A DNA stretch of 64,000 nucleotides from Bacillus sp. Marseille-Q3570 (GCF_946151055.1 NZ_CAMGYZ010000001.1:186001-250000); one strand, 5' to 3'; positions 1 through 8,710 are shown, counted from the stretch's first letter. Notes: generated by a model not told the origin, from the sequence alone. A program made the numbers and translations.

Positions 1-723
1 GTATAATGTCGTATATTGCGGATCCAATTCCTTCAAGTGAGTGAGGGCTTGTATCGTCTTCTGGTATTCACCGATCCCGCTTGCTGTCAAAGCATATCCA
101 AACCAATCATCCGGGTTGGACTCGTCATGAAGCCCTTTTTCGTAATATTTCAAGGCTTCCTCAAATTGACCGGATCCTGTCAAAGATTCTGCCATGCGTA
201 AGAAGATAGGAGTCTGATTGAAATGTTCATGGCCGGATTTGAGCAATTCTTCATAATAAATTCTGCTTCTTTTAAAATTACCTTGATGCAAATAAAATTC
301 CCCAAGTCCGAATGTAATAACCGGTTCATTCGGAGCAATACGTTTGGCACTCAACAATTTCTGTTCTGCTACTTCAGTAAGTCCTTGTCTTTCATATAAA
401 TCAGCTGAAAGCATGAGAGCTTCAAGATATCCTTCATGATCAGGTGTGATGGTTGAAAGCTGCTGAAGTGCTTCTTCTTCTCGTTCTATCTCCATATATA
501 GTTCGGCTGCAAACAATTTCAACTCATCTACATCCGGATAAAACGCAATCAATTCTTCTGTGACATCAATCGCTTCGTCCATGAATCCAAGTTCATTGTA
601 AAGTTGTGCGATCTCTAACAAAGTATCATGATCAGCGCTTTCTCTTACGTTTTTCAATAAACCGAGTCCCTTTTCGATCTCTCCCCGGTCTATACTCTCA
701 ATAGCTTCCTGCACACTGGGCAT
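1..723 (-). CDS. ypiA: TPR-repeat protein YpiA (partial, C-terminus cut by the window edge)
   Basis: The open frame runs from an ATG at 723 to the window edge with no stop, giving 241 residues. The B. subtilis YpiA is about 420 aa, so roughly the C-terminal 40 percent is missing. The sequence is a series of helical pairs with tetratricopeptide spacing, for example the repeats around YNELGFMDEAIDV, LYERQGLTEVAEQ and AESLTGSGQFEEALKYYEKG. A Shine-Dalgarno GAAAGGATG lies just upstream, 18 bases after the stop of the preceding gene, so the two are probably cotranscribed. TPR proteins are protein-interaction scaffolds; the specific role of YpiA is not established. Identification rests on the repeats plus the conserved position at the end of the aromatic supraoperon. 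Confidence 0.8.
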   Translation of the reverse strand, partial: MPSVQEAIESIDRGEIEKGLGLLKNVRESADHDTLLEIAQLYNELGFMDEAIDVTEELIAFYPDVDELKLFAAELYMEIEREEEALQQLSTITPDHEGYLEALMLSADLYERQGLTEVAEQKLLSAKRIAPNEPVITFGLGEFYLHQGNFKRSRIYYEELLKSGHEHFNQTPIFLRMAESLTGSGQFEEALKYYEKGLHDESNPDDWFGYALTASGIGEYQKTIQALTHLKELDPQYTTLY

Positions 724-741
724 GATGGACATCCTTTCTTT

Positions 742-1650
742 CTATAACAAGTCGTTGGACATCGCACGGAAAATACCTGGCCTTATGATTCTCAACTCTC
801 TCCCAGCACCTGGTTCAAGGTGAATTTCCTCTCCCGCTTTGATGACCTTTCCATTTTGTACAACAATATCTGGATTATTACTTCCATCATACTTGAGTAT
901 TTGTTCCTCATCAACCGAAATGTTTTCTTTATAAATCAAATAATCCACATCACAGCCGGACACCCATGAACCCTTTTTAGGATAGATCCCAAGACTTTGT
1001 AGTTGTTCTTTTGTAAATCGTTTTCCTTCATCTGGGAATGAATCGATTGTACAGATCGATTTCTCTTTACAGATTCTGTTCCACTTCTCTTTCAATTGAA
1101 TTAATCTTTTTTCATGCACTGGAAGTTGCGACCAATCAGCAACGATTGGGATTGTGTATGGGAAATTCACGTTCCTGATCCATTCCCAAATGACAGTATC
1201 CAAATCTTCTTCTTGTTCTACAATTGCATTGATGAAAGGAATTTTATGCTTCTGGCAGGTTCGAATCAGTGAAGGGGAAATACGAGTCATAGGCATCTGC
1301 AGACCAATTACGTAGTCGATCGGGAAGATAGCGAGCTGTTTCCTGAAATCTTCAAGACGTGTGATGAATTCCTTTGTGTATTTCAATGTAAAAGCCGTGA
1401 CGATAGCGGTACATCCCTGGACTACGAGTTCTTCACAATGTTTCAGCAATGATTCCTCATTAATTTCACTGATTTCAAAATGTCTAAGAATATGACCTGG
1501 GACCACATTCAATCCAGTAGAATTTACAGAAAAACACTTCATTCTAAGAGGTCTTTCAGAAACATAACACACAACATTATTTTTGATATGCACATGTTTT
1601 TGCCGAGGAACTTTATCAGTCGTCCAGACATTTTCTAAAATATATTCCAT
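742..1650 (-). CDS. Unknown protein with amidohydrolase-like architecture
   Basis: This 302-aa protein starts at ATG 1650 behind GAGGAGGGG; a longer frame from a TTG at 1671 would place that ribosome site inside the gene. I cannot name it. The layout resembles composite-domain amidohydrolases such as NagA. An N-terminal strand-rich part (about 1-45) is followed by NVVPGH, where the family has the VVPGFID-type motif, then an alternating helix-strand part (about 60-210) with GCTAIVTAFT, and a C-terminal strand-rich tail carrying NPDIVVQNGKVIKAG. The HxH metal ligands of true amidohydrolases are not evident after NVVPGH (GHILRH instead), so it may be catalytically altered or non-enzymatic. It fills the gap between hisC and ypiA where tyrA and aroA usually sit. 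Confidence 0.6.
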   Translation of the reverse strand: MEYILENVWTTDKVPRQKHVHIKNNVVCYVSERPLRMKCFSVNSTGLNVVPGHILRHFEISEINEESLLKHCEELVVQGCTAIVTAFTLKYTKEFITRLEDFRKQLAIFPIDYVIGLQMPMTRISPSLIRTCQKHKIPFINAIVEQEEDLDTVIWEWIRNVNFPYTIPIVADWSQLPVHEKRLIQLKEKWNRICKEKSICTIDSFPDEGKRFTKEQLQSLGIYPKKGSWVSGCDVDYLIYKENISVDEEQILKYDGSNNPDIVVQNGKVIKAGEEIHLEPGAGRELRIIRPGIFRAMSNDLL

Positions 1651-1768
1651 TACCTGCGGTCCCCTCCTCAAAATAGAAAACGGTGTTATAGACAGGCTAT
1701 GAGGAGAGAGCAGATTTCAGAACTTTTTTGCTTCAAAGCTAACCGTATGACAGTTTTATTACAATAAA

Positions 1769-1814
1769 TAAAAAAAAGCCCAGTTAACATGCAGGAGTCC
1801 TGCAAGATAACTGG
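1769..1814 (-). terminator. Intrinsic terminator downstream of hisC / candidate ncRNA
   Basis: The arms CCAGTTA (1780-1786) and TAACTGG (1808-1814), plus the inner arms TGCAGGA and TCCTGCA, form a long stem. On the minus strand it is followed by GGGC and a run of eight T. It would stop transcripts from hisC and from the promoter at 1868-1895. Confidence 0.85.
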
Positions 1815-1873
1815 ATCAATAGTCCATTTTTATATGGATAGGAGTGGAGAGAAACCATACTACAATTATTATA
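1769..1873 (-). ncRNA. Candidate small RNA or leader/attenuator
   Basis: On the minus strand a good sigma-A promoter is visible: TTGATT (1895-1890), 16 bases, TATAAT (1873-1868). About 50 bases after the predicted start near 1861 comes a strong intrinsic terminator, so the predicted transcript is about 90 nt. It begins with a CU-rich single-stranded stretch (TTTCTCTCCACTCC, about 1853-1840) complementary to Shine-Dalgarno-like sequence. A small TCCAT/ATGGA hairpin follows (1838-1823), then the terminator. No open reading frame fits inside. It could be an independent small RNA or a leader controlling the gene at 742-1650. No known Rfam class was recognised by eye. Confidence 0.45.
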
Positions 1874-1939
1874 ACAAGCTATACTGAAAAATCAATATAT
1901 TTTTTGAAAATTTATATAATTGTATCTTTTCTGATAAAA

Positions 1940-3043
1940 TCAACCGTCTGCCTCGTTTTCCAGCCAATTGGATAGACATTGTATGATTCCTTCGTTTTGC
2001 TCAGTACTTCCCACCGTAATACGTACACTTGTAGGAAAACCTAAAGCATTTCCTGAACGGACGATGTAACCGTTTTTCAACAAATAATTGAACACTTCAT
2101 CTCCCTGTTTCGTTTTGAAGTCGATCAGGATGAAGTTCCCTTGTGATGGGAAATATTCCAAATGATATTTATCACAAAAATCTTCATACATCTTCATTCC
2201 TTCACGGTTCCGTTCGCGGCACATCTCAATAAAATCCAAATTATCCAGCGCTGTGATTGCTGCTCTTTGCGCAACGCGAGAAGTATTGAAGGGTTCACGG
2301 ACTGGATCAACCACTTTAATCAGATTCTCATGGGCAACACCATATCCGATACGTAAAGAGGCTAATCCGAATGCTTTGGAAAATGTACGGAATATGATCA
2401 AGTTAGGATAATCACGTTGTAGCTTCAATGTATCTGGATAGTCGTCTGAGACAACATATTCCTGGTAAGCTTCATCACAAGCTACAATGACATCCGGCGG
2501 TACCTTTTCAAGGAATGATACGAGTTCTTTTTCTGTGACATATGTCCCTGTGGGATTATTTGGACTGCAAATCCAGACGATCTTCGTGTTCCTATCGATG
2601 GCTTCATACATTTTATCAAGATCATGCTTTCCATCATTCGTAAGAGGTATTTCAATGATTTCAGCACCTTCAATCACCGAATTATGTTTGTATTGCGGAA
2701 AGGTCGGCGAAGCCATTACGGTGTTCGATTCAGGCGACAAATATGTACGGCAGAACATCTCTACCACCTCATCTGAACCATTACCGAAAAGAATTTGTTG
2801 CGGTTTTACATTCAAGTGATCAGCTAGCTTGTACCTTGTCTCTGCTGCATATCCATCCGGATAGATCGATACACTGTTCAACTCATCCATTACGGCATCC
2901 TTTACTGCTGCTGCACAGCCAAACGGATTTTCATTCGATGCGAGTTTCGTCACTGATGTCAATCCGAGTTCCCTTTTGACCTCTTCAATAGGTTTACCTG
3001 GCTGATAGGCTTTCAATGATAAAATCTGCTGTTTCGCTTTCAT
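1940..3043 (-). CDS. hisC: Histidinol-phosphate / aromatic aminotransferase HisC
   Basis: This PLP-dependent aminotransferase converts imidazole-acetol phosphate and glutamate to histidinol phosphate; in Bacillus HisC also aminates phenylpyruvate and hydroxyphenylpyruvate. The protein has 367 residues. Visible motifs are SNENPFG near the N-terminus, the substrate/cofactor segment ICSPNNPTGT, and the PLP-lysine region FRTFSKAFGLASLRIGYG. The start at 3043 follows AGGGGTG; an upstream in-frame ATG at 3067 overlaps this ribosome site and is less likely. It lies 75 bases downstream of aroB. The usual neighbours trpA (upstream) and tyrA (downstream) are missing, so the gene is directly joined to aroB. 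A terminator follows at 1769-1814. Confidence 0.95.
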   Translation of the reverse strand: MKAKQQILSLKAYQPGKPIEEVKRELGLTSVTKLASNENPFGCAAAVKDAVMDELNSVSIYPDGYAAETRYKLADHLNVKPQQILFGNGSDEVVEMFCRTYLSPESNTVMASPTFPQYKHNSVIEGAEIIEIPLTNDGKHDLDKMYEAIDRNTKIVWICSPNNPTGTYVTEKELVSFLEKVPPDVIVACDEAYQEYVVSDDYPDTLKLQRDYPNLIIFRTFSKAFGLASLRIGYGVAHENLIKVVDPVREPFNTSRVAQRAAITALDNLDFIEMCRERNREGMKMYEDFCDKYHLEYFPSQGNFILIDFKTKQGDEVFNYLLKNGYIVRSGNALGFPTSVRITVGSTEQNEGIIQCLSNWLENEADG

Positions 3044-3118
3044 ACAAACACCCCTGTCCAAAATCATATTATGTAGATTGCTTCAATTATTTTCTTGTGC
3101 CTTGTGTTGTGTAAACCA

Positions 3119-4216
3119 TCAACTCGTGCCGTTTGATTTAACCCAAGACTTGAAAGAATCCAAATGTTCAAGTATGACTTGATCCTCTACCTTTTCGAGG
3201 GTCGCTTCACCACATTCATCAAGTAAAACCATCCATATTTGTCGTCTACTATTTTTCTTGTCCTGCTTCATTCTCTCAAGTAATAATCCCGGCCGGTTCA
3301 AGGTAGGATGCCAATTCGCATACCCTAATCGGCTGATCCAGTCATAAAATTTTCCGGATACGATCGGACGCTCCAATCGTTCTTCACTCAATTTGATTGC
3401 ATACAGCATCCCTATCATGACAGCTTCTCCATGTGAAATGCTTTGATACCTGCTTTCAGCTTCGATCGCATGCCCAAGTGTATGCCCGAGGTTGAGATAT
3501 GCCCGGATTCCAGCTTCTCGCTCGTCCAAACTTACGATTTCTGCCTTTAGTTCTATAGCGCGCTTGATGACTTTTTCCAGTATGTTTTCTTTCACAGGTA
3601 GAGACTCAACATTAGAAGATAGATAGTCATAGAATTCTGCATCTCTAATAAGCCCCATCTTTACAATCTCGGCAAATCCGGACCGCCATTCCCTGGCAGG
3701 CAATGTTTTAAGGAAATCGACGTCGAACAGGACCGCTTCTGGTTGGTGGAAGGCTCCGATCAGGTTTTTACCTAATGAATGATTGATTCCCACCTTTCCT
3801 CCTACACTGCTGTCATGAGCTAACAGTGTTGTCGGGATTTGGATGAACCTGATGCCACGAAGGTATGTCGCAGCTATGAAACCAGCAAGGTCGCCGACAA
3901 CTCCGCCTCCAAGAGCTATGATCAGGGATTTACGATCCAATTGACAACGCAAGGCGTAGGTAATGCCTTTTTCATATTCTCGCAAGGATTTACTTGATTC
4001 TCCTGCAGGGATGATCCATTCATTCACCTGATGGCCTTCGAGTTTCTTCTTGACTAGATTGAGATAAAGTGGTGCAACATTACTATCAGAAATGATCAAA
4101 ATGCTGCTGCACTCTGGAACAGTTTCCTTTATAATATCATTTAAATTTGATATCATCCCTTGTCCGATATAAACAGGGTATTGTTCATTATCCGTTCTTA
4201 CTTCAATGGTTTCCAA
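3119..4216 (-). CDS. aroB: 3-dehydroquinate synthase AroB
   Basis: The enzyme performs the second step of the shikimate pathway, cyclising DAHP to 3-dehydroquinate with NAD and a divalent metal. The protein has 365 residues, the normal family length. The NAD-binding glycine segment LGGGVVGDLAGFIAATYLRG and the metal-ligand segment NLGHTLGHAIE with the nearby HGEAV are present. The gene follows cheR by 57 bases and precedes hisC. In B. subtilis aroC (aroF) lies between cheR and aroB and aroH follows aroB; both are missing here. Function is secure from sequence; how the gene is expressed without aroC in front is not visible. Confidence 0.96.
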   Translation of the reverse strand: METIEVRTDNEQYPVYIGQGMISNLNDIIKETVPECSSILIISDSNVAPLYLNLVKKKLEGHQVNEWIIPAGESSKSLREYEKGITYALRCQLDRKSLIIALGGGVVGDLAGFIAATYLRGIRFIQIPTTLLAHDSSVGGKVGINHSLGKNLIGAFHQPEAVLFDVDFLKTLPAREWRSGFAEIVKMGLIRDAEFYDYLSSNVESLPVKENILEKVIKRAIELKAEIVSLDEREAGIRAYLNLGHTLGHAIEAESRYQSISHGEAVMIGMLYAIKLSEERLERPIVSGKFYDWISRLGYANWHPTLNRPGLLLERMKQDKKNSRRQIWMVLLDECGEATLEKVEDQVILEHLDSFKSWVKSNGTS

Positions 4217-4273
4217 TTTAAAACTCCTCTGATTGAATCGAAATAGTCCAAGTATTCCATTTAAGCTAGCCCC

Positions 4274-5047
4274 TCACTTTTTCCGATAAAAAAATGTTGC
4301 AACGGATTCAAGTCCATATTGATTCGGATTGAAAATCTGTTCGGTGCTTCCAACAAACAAAATACCTCCAGGACGTAAAGCTTGACTGAACTTTTCGTAG
4401 AGCTGCTTTTTTGCATCCTCAGTAAAATAAATCATCACATTCCTGCAAACGATAAGGTCGAAATTCGACTTGAAGGAATCGGCAAGCATGTTATGTTTTT
4501 CGTAACGAATATTTTCTTTCAGTACATCACTTACCTTAAAACCAATTCCATCTTTTTCGAAATATTCCTTCTTCATTTTTTCAGGTACATCCTTCAAGCT
4601 TTTTTCGAGATAATAACCAAGCTTTGCCCGCTTGATTGCTAATTCATCGATATCGGTAGCGAGGATTGAAAATTTCTCAGAAGAAATGCTCTCTCTTAAT
4701 ATCATAGCAAGAGTATAGGGTTCTTCTCCAGTAGAACATGCTGCGCTCCACACATTCAAGGAATCTCTTCCATTTTTCAATGCAGGAATCCATTCTTTTT
4801 GAAGCACATTCCATCTTGATGGATTTCTGAAAAACTCCGAAACGTTGATTGTCATCCTATCAAGGAACTCCTTGAGCAGTATGTTATCCTTTTCCATGGC
4901 AAAATAAAAATCAGAGAATGTGTCAAATCCCTTCTTTTCCCTTAGAGCGATAAGACGGCGTTTCATTTGCGCCTCTTTATAAAGGGTTAAATCTATGCCA
5001 GTCACTTGTTTGATTTGTGTAGAAAACTGTGAATAATCCTGATCCAT
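4274..5047 (-). CDS. cheR: Chemotaxis protein methyltransferase CheR
   Basis: CheR transfers methyl groups from S-adenosylmethionine to glutamates of methyl-accepting chemotaxis receptors. The protein has 257 residues, normal for the family. An N-terminal helical domain (about 1-70) precedes the Rossmann-like catalytic domain. That domain has the SAM motif SAACSTGEEPYTLAM (about 99-113), followed by ATDIDELAI and DLIVCRNVMIYF. A ribosome site (AAGGAGAAG) precedes the ATG. A sigma-D-like promoter is visible upstream (5082-5107), fitting a motility gene. It sits between ndk and aroB as in B. subtilis, where it also heads the aromatic gene cluster. Confidence 0.95.
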   Translation of the reverse strand: MDQDYSQFSTQIKQVTGIDLTLYKEAQMKRRLIALREKKGFDTFSDFYFAMEKDNILLKEFLDRMTINVSEFFRNPSRWNVLQKEWIPALKNGRDSLNVWSAACSTGEEPYTLAMILRESISSEKFSILATDIDELAIKRAKLGYYLEKSLKDVPEKMKKEYFEKDGIGFKVSDVLKENIRYEKHNMLADSFKSNFDLIVCRNVMIYFTEDAKKQLYEKFSQALRPGGILFVGSTEQIFNPNQYGLESVATFFYRKK

Positions 5048-5081
5048 CTTTTCTTCTCCTTATTTGTGTTTTCTACTATAT

Positions 5082-5107
5082 ATATCGGTAAACAAGCTGA
5101 TTATTTA
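5082..5107 (-). promoter_or_regulatory. Sigma-D-like promoter of cheR
   Basis: On the minus strand TAAA (5107-5104), 14 bases, then ACCGATAT (5089-5082) closely match the sigma-D consensus TAAA-N15-GCCGATAT, with one base less spacing and one mismatch. It lies 34 bases before the cheR start. Confidence 0.55.
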
Positions 5108-5170
5108 TGAAAGATTCGAACAAAAAAATTTGAGTTTAAGGAAAATAGAAATGGAGAGTATTTAATGAAT

Positions 5171-5360
5171 AGAAGACAACTGTTCCGTTATCGGCTACAA
5201 AAAGTGGTATTCCGGAAAATTAGAGGACATCTGTTCCGTTATCTGGGAATTAGGAAGTGCTTCTTTATCGTCATCAAGCAAATAAGGTCATTGGTGTCCT
5301 CTATTTCTTTCAAACATGGCATTTTAGGGGAATTAGCGTCTCTGGTGTCCTCTAATAGTT
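5171..5360. repeat. Structured intergenic repeat, family A, copy 1
   Basis: Two tandem left units (AGAAGACAACTGTTCCGTTA at 5171 and TTAGAGGACATCTGTTCCGT at 5220) are followed by two inverted right units containing GTGTCCTCTA (5294 and about 5345). The same arrangement occurs at 17986-18180. It fills the gap between ndk and cheR. An open frame across it on the plus strand is judged not coding. Confidence 0.75.
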
Positions 5361-5410
5361 CAGATTGGTCAACCTAACAAAGTTTGCTTTACATTAAATG
5401 AAGCCTAAGT

Positions 5411-5440
5411 AAAAAACCAGCCGATTGAATTCGACTGGTT
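5411..5440 (-). terminator. Intrinsic terminator of ndk
   Basis: AACCAGTCGA and TCGGCTGGTT arms around ATTCAA, followed on the minus strand by six T, directly after the ndk stop. Confidence 0.85.
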
Positions 5441-5452
5441 CCATAGTGTTGC

Positions 5453-5896
5453 TTATACCCACTTTGCAATTGACTTGTCGTAGTTCACTAATTCTGCTTC
5501 ATTGAAGAACAAGTTGATTTCTCTTTCGGCACTTTCAGGAGAGTCAGAACCGTGAATGATATTCTGTCCCACTTGGACAGCATAGTCACCACGGATCGTT
5601 CCAGGAGCCGCATCAGATGGATTTGTTTTTCCCATCATATTACGAGCTGTCGCAATAACATTTTCACCTTCCCATACCATCGCAAAAACTGGTCCAGATG
5701 TAATGAAATCTACAAGCTCACCGAAAAATGGACGTTCTTTATGCTCACCGTAGTGGTTCTGAGCTAATTCATCAGAAATCTGCATTAGCTTTGCACCAGC
5801 CAATTTAAATCCTTTTCTCTCGAATCGGTTTACGATTTCTCCAATAAGATTACGTTGAACGCCGTCAGGCTTTACCATCAAAAAAGTCTTTTCCAT
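5453..5896 (-). CDS. ndk: Nucleoside diphosphate kinase
   Basis: The enzyme balances nucleoside triphosphate pools by a ping-pong transfer through a phosphohistidine. The protein has 147 residues, as expected. It shows [13 protein letters not shown] near the N-terminus and the active-site histidine in NIIHGSDS. The start at 5896 is preferred because AAGGGG lies nine bases upstream; an in-frame ATG two codons earlier is too close to that site. It lies between hepT and cheR, matching B. subtilis, and ends in a clear terminator. Confidence 0.97.
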   Translation of the reverse strand: MEKTFLMVKPDGVQRNLIGEIVNRFERKGFKLAGAKLMQISDELAQNHYGEHKERPFFGELVDFITSGPVFAMVWEGENVIATARNMMGKTNPSDAAPGTIRGDYAVQVGQNIIHGSDSPESAEREINLFFNEAELVNYDKSIAKWV

Positions 5897-5983
5897 TATC
5901 ATTTACCCCTTACTTATGTATGATTTCGGACTTCCTTTGTTGTCCGAAATGATTTTATCAAATTTTAAGCGTTTTCACAACTT

Positions 5984-6952
5984 TTAATAGTTTCTACGGC
6001 CGATATATTCAGCGATTTGTTTCAAAGACCGCTTGGCACGGTTATCTGGAAGCTCTTCTAGGGCATGGAAGGCTTTTTTCAAATAGCGATCGGAAATTTC
6101 CTTGGATTCTGCAATTGCCCCCATATCCTTAATTTCCCTGATCAATTCGTCCATTACACTTTGTGGTATTGGTTGGTTTTCAAATACGCTTTCTAGTCTC
6201 TGTTTGAAAGCAGGATCTTTCATTGCAAAAAATACAGGCAAGGTGATGTTTCCTTGTTGCAGATCACCGCCTGCAGGTTTCCCGAGTTGTTTTTCAGTAG
6301 ATGTGAAATCCAAGATATCATCCGTGATCTGGAAGGCCATCCCTACATAATAACCAAACTGTTTAAGCTGTCTCTGGACATGTTGATCGGCATCTCCTGC
6401 AAGAGCCCCCAATTCACAACTGACAGAGATCAATAAAGCTGTCTTACGTTTGATCCTTCTGAAATAATCCCGTAAATTCTGATTGAGGTCATATTGTTCC
6501 TTGATTTGTTCAATCTCCCCCAGGCACATTTCCATGATCGCTCCAGATAAGACCTTATGAGCCTCCAGGTTATTCAAGTAAGTGATATACTCCAGTGACC
6601 TGGCAAAAATATAATCACCTGTATACATCGCTACACGATTATCATATTGGGCTTTGATAGTGGATTTTCCACGTCGTAAGGATGCATCATCAATGACATC
6701 ATCATGGACAAGCGAAGCCATATGGATGAGTTCTAATGCAACAGCCGCTTTTTTGACCCGGTCCACATCGTATTTACCAAACTGCGCAGACAACAACACA
6801 AAAACAGGGCGGATCCTTTTTCCCCCTGCTTTCAATAATTGAATCGATGCATCTTGAAGAATCGAATGCTGTGCTTCAATGGTCTTTTCCAGATCATTTT
6901 CAATTGTTGAGAGATCGTTACGTAAATGAGAATAGATCGTTGTTAATTTCAT
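5984..6952 (-). CDS. hepT: Heptaprenyl diphosphate synthase, catalytic component II
   Basis: This is the large subunit of the two-part prenyl transferase that builds the C35 side chain of menaquinone-7. The protein has 322 residues. It carries both aspartate-rich motifs, DDVIDDASLRRGK near residue 85 and DDILDF near residue 215, which bind the magnesium-diphosphates. An AAGGTGA ribosome site overlaps the end of menG. Gene order hepS-menG-hepT (in the direction of transcription) is the conserved Bacillus arrangement, so the cluster supplies both chain synthesis and ring methylation for menaquinone. Confidence 0.95.
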   Translation of the reverse strand: MKLTTIYSHLRNDLSTIENDLEKTIEAQHSILQDASIQLLKAGGKRIRPVFVLLSAQFGKYDVDRVKKAAVALELIHMASLVHDDVIDDASLRRGKSTIKAQYDNRVAMYTGDYIFARSLEYITYLNNLEAHKVLSGAIMEMCLGEIEQIKEQYDLNQNLRDYFRRIKRKTALLISVSCELGALAGDADQHVQRQLKQFGYYVGMAFQITDDILDFTSTEKQLGKPAGGDLQQGNITLPVFFAMKDPAFKQRLESVFENQPIPQSVMDELIREIKDMGAIAESKEISDRYLKKAFHALEELPDNRAKRSLKQIAEYIGRRNY

Positions 6953-6961
6953 AACTTCACC

Positions 6962-7693
6962 TTAATCCTGACGTTCTGGTGGACCAACGGGTTTATATCC
7001 AATATGAGTTGCTGCTACGCCACCGGAATATGGAATGACTTCCACGTTTTCGAAACCAGCCTCTTCGAAGAGTGCAGCTAGTTTCTTTCTCCCGGGAAAG
7101 TCTTTAGCTGATTCTTGAAGCCAAGAATATTCTTGATAGCTTTTCGCAAAAATACGCCCCAAAGCTGGCATAAGGTAACGGAAATAGCCATAATAGAGCT
7201 GTCGAAAAACGGGTATAGTCGGTTGAGAAGTCTCAAGGCAAACAACTTTACCTCCAGGTTTGACGACGCGGTGCATTTCTTTCAACACCTGTTTAAGATC
7301 AGGTACATTCCTCAACCCGAAACCGATCGTCACATAGTCAAATCCGTTATCTGCGTAAGGCAGTTCCATGGCATTGCCATGTTGCAGCTGAATATTGCCT
7401 AATCCTTCATCCTTTACCTTCTCTTCACCCACAGACAACATATTTTGACTGAAATCCAATCCGTAAGCTTGCCCTTCCGGACCGATCGCCTTCGCCATGG
7501 CAATCGTCCAATCACCTGTTCCACAGCAGACGTCCAATGTAGTTGAACCCTTTTGTACATCCATTCGCTTCATGGTATCCCGACGCCATGCGACATGTCG
7601 CTGGAAACTGATGATCGAGTTCATTTTATCGTAATGATTCGAAATGGATTCAAACACTTGGTGCACACGCTGTTCTTTCGTTTCTTGCTGCAC
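6962..7693 (-). CDS. menG: Demethylmenaquinone methyltransferase
   Basis: MenG (UbiE family) methylates the ring of demethylmenaquinone using SAM, the last step of menaquinone synthesis. From the GTG at 7693 the protein has 243 residues and begins [17 protein letters not shown], which matches the family N-terminus; a longer frame from ATG 7714 would overlap the upstream hepS end. The GTG is preceded by AAGAAGGGTGATC and lies four bases after the hepS stop. Motifs are [11 protein letters not shown] (SAM site), [11 protein letters not shown] and [10 protein letters not shown]. It is sandwiched between the two prenyl transferase subunits, in one transcription unit. Confidence 0.95.
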   Translation of the reverse strand: MQQETKEQRVHQVFESISNHYDKMNSIISFQRHVAWRRDTMKRMDVQKGSTTLDVCCGTGDWTIAMAKAIGPEGQAYGLDFSQNMLSVGEEKVKDEGLGNIQLQHGNAMELPYADNGFDYVTIGFGLRNVPDLKQVLKEMHRVVKPGGKVVCLETSQPTIPVFRQLYYGYFRYLMPALGRIFAKSYQEYSWLQESAKDFPGRKKLAALFEEAGFENVEVIPYSGGVAATHIGYKPVGPPERQD

Positions 7694-7697
7694 ATGA

Positions 7698-8513
7698 TCA
7701 CCCTTCTTCTGCATATTTCTTCATCCTGAAACCTGATTGCCTGATGTATTGTTCGATCCGTTTTTCTAACATCGAACTCATGACAGGTTCTTCAGCCCAC
7801 AATTTTTCCAGTCGAATCTTTGAATGAAGGATATAAGCATCAACCACTTCGAGGATTTGATTCTTCAAAGATAGCCAGCCGCCTTTTGATCGGTTCAATT
7901 GATTCATGATTTTCGCGACCAATGGAGTATAAGTGTTGTTCTGTATGCTTTTTCTTTCCACTAGCATCCGTTTCATGAACGTAAATTCGTCAGCAATACC
8001 TTTCCACAACGGAAGATGGAAGTGATCTGCAGTTTTCAACAAAAGCGAGGATTCGATCCGATGGATGTTTTCCATTGAATTTTCGATAGATTGATTCTCG
8101 TTTTTATAGTATTGCATTTTATTTTCATTGATTTCTTGAATCGCTTGAGCAAGGGTCCGGATCATCGGCAAATCTTTTATTTCAGATAATAGATAATAAT
8201 ACAGACTACTATAGTAATCCCCTGCTAAAACCGTCAGTTGCCGGTTTTTCCTATCGTGATCCTCAGTCAAATCATGTGAGGAAATCTTCTCGTGTGTATC
8301 CAATGCGACCTGGACAAGCATGGTTGACACGGCATAGTACTCCAGTTCTACATCACTCAACTCTTTTTCCTTGAGCATGATATATGTAAGGAGAAGCTTG
8401 TCTTCATCAATAACAGGTTGCTCGATGAAACGCATAAGATAAGGATGTTGTAGTTTTTGGTTAATTTGTAGTAGCAGATCCGAAATCTTCCGACCTATGT
8501 CGTTGTTATTCAT
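7698..8513 (-). CDS. hepS: Heptaprenyl diphosphate synthase component I
   Basis: HepS is the small, non-catalytic partner needed with HepT for C35 chain synthesis; it helps set product length. The protein has 271 residues, is largely helical and lacks the DDxxD motifs, as expected for component I. It is weakly conserved in sequence, so the assignment relies on the N-terminal pattern, the segment [13 protein letters not shown], and strict synteny with menG and hepT. It is first in the hepS-menG-hepT unit. The 260-base gap upstream (toward mtrB) holds a long hairpin but no gene. Confidence 0.88.
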   Translation of the reverse strand: MNNNDIGRKISDLLLQINQKLQHPYLMRFIEQPVIDEDKLLLTYIMLKEKELSDVELEYYAVSTMLVQVALDTHEKISSHDLTEDHDRKNRQLTVLAGDYYSSLYYYLLSEIKDLPMIRTLAQAIQEINENKMQYYKNENQSIENSMENIHRIESSLLLKTADHFHLPLWKGIADEFTFMKRMLVERKSIQNNTYTPLVAKIMNQLNRSKGGWLSLKNQILEVVDAYILHSKIRLEKLWAEEPVMSSMLEKRIEQYIRQSGFRMKKYAEEG

Positions 8514-8710
8514 TGATTTTTTGCCCCCACCATTTCATGAATCTATGAAGAACAAAATTGGATTCAAGAAATCGTCTTGTATTTACAGTATGTATGAAAT
8601 CAACCAACACTTGGTACTGCTTATTATATCATAAAACCCCACGTAACATGCGGTTGTCTTTTCAGATGTGATGGTTAAGGGGTACTGAAAAATGTGTTAC
8701 CAATGGCTGA

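Noticed and set aside
5165-5377. 70-codon open frame on the plus strand
   Set aside because: It is contained in the family A repeat and its codons follow the repeat units rather than a protein.
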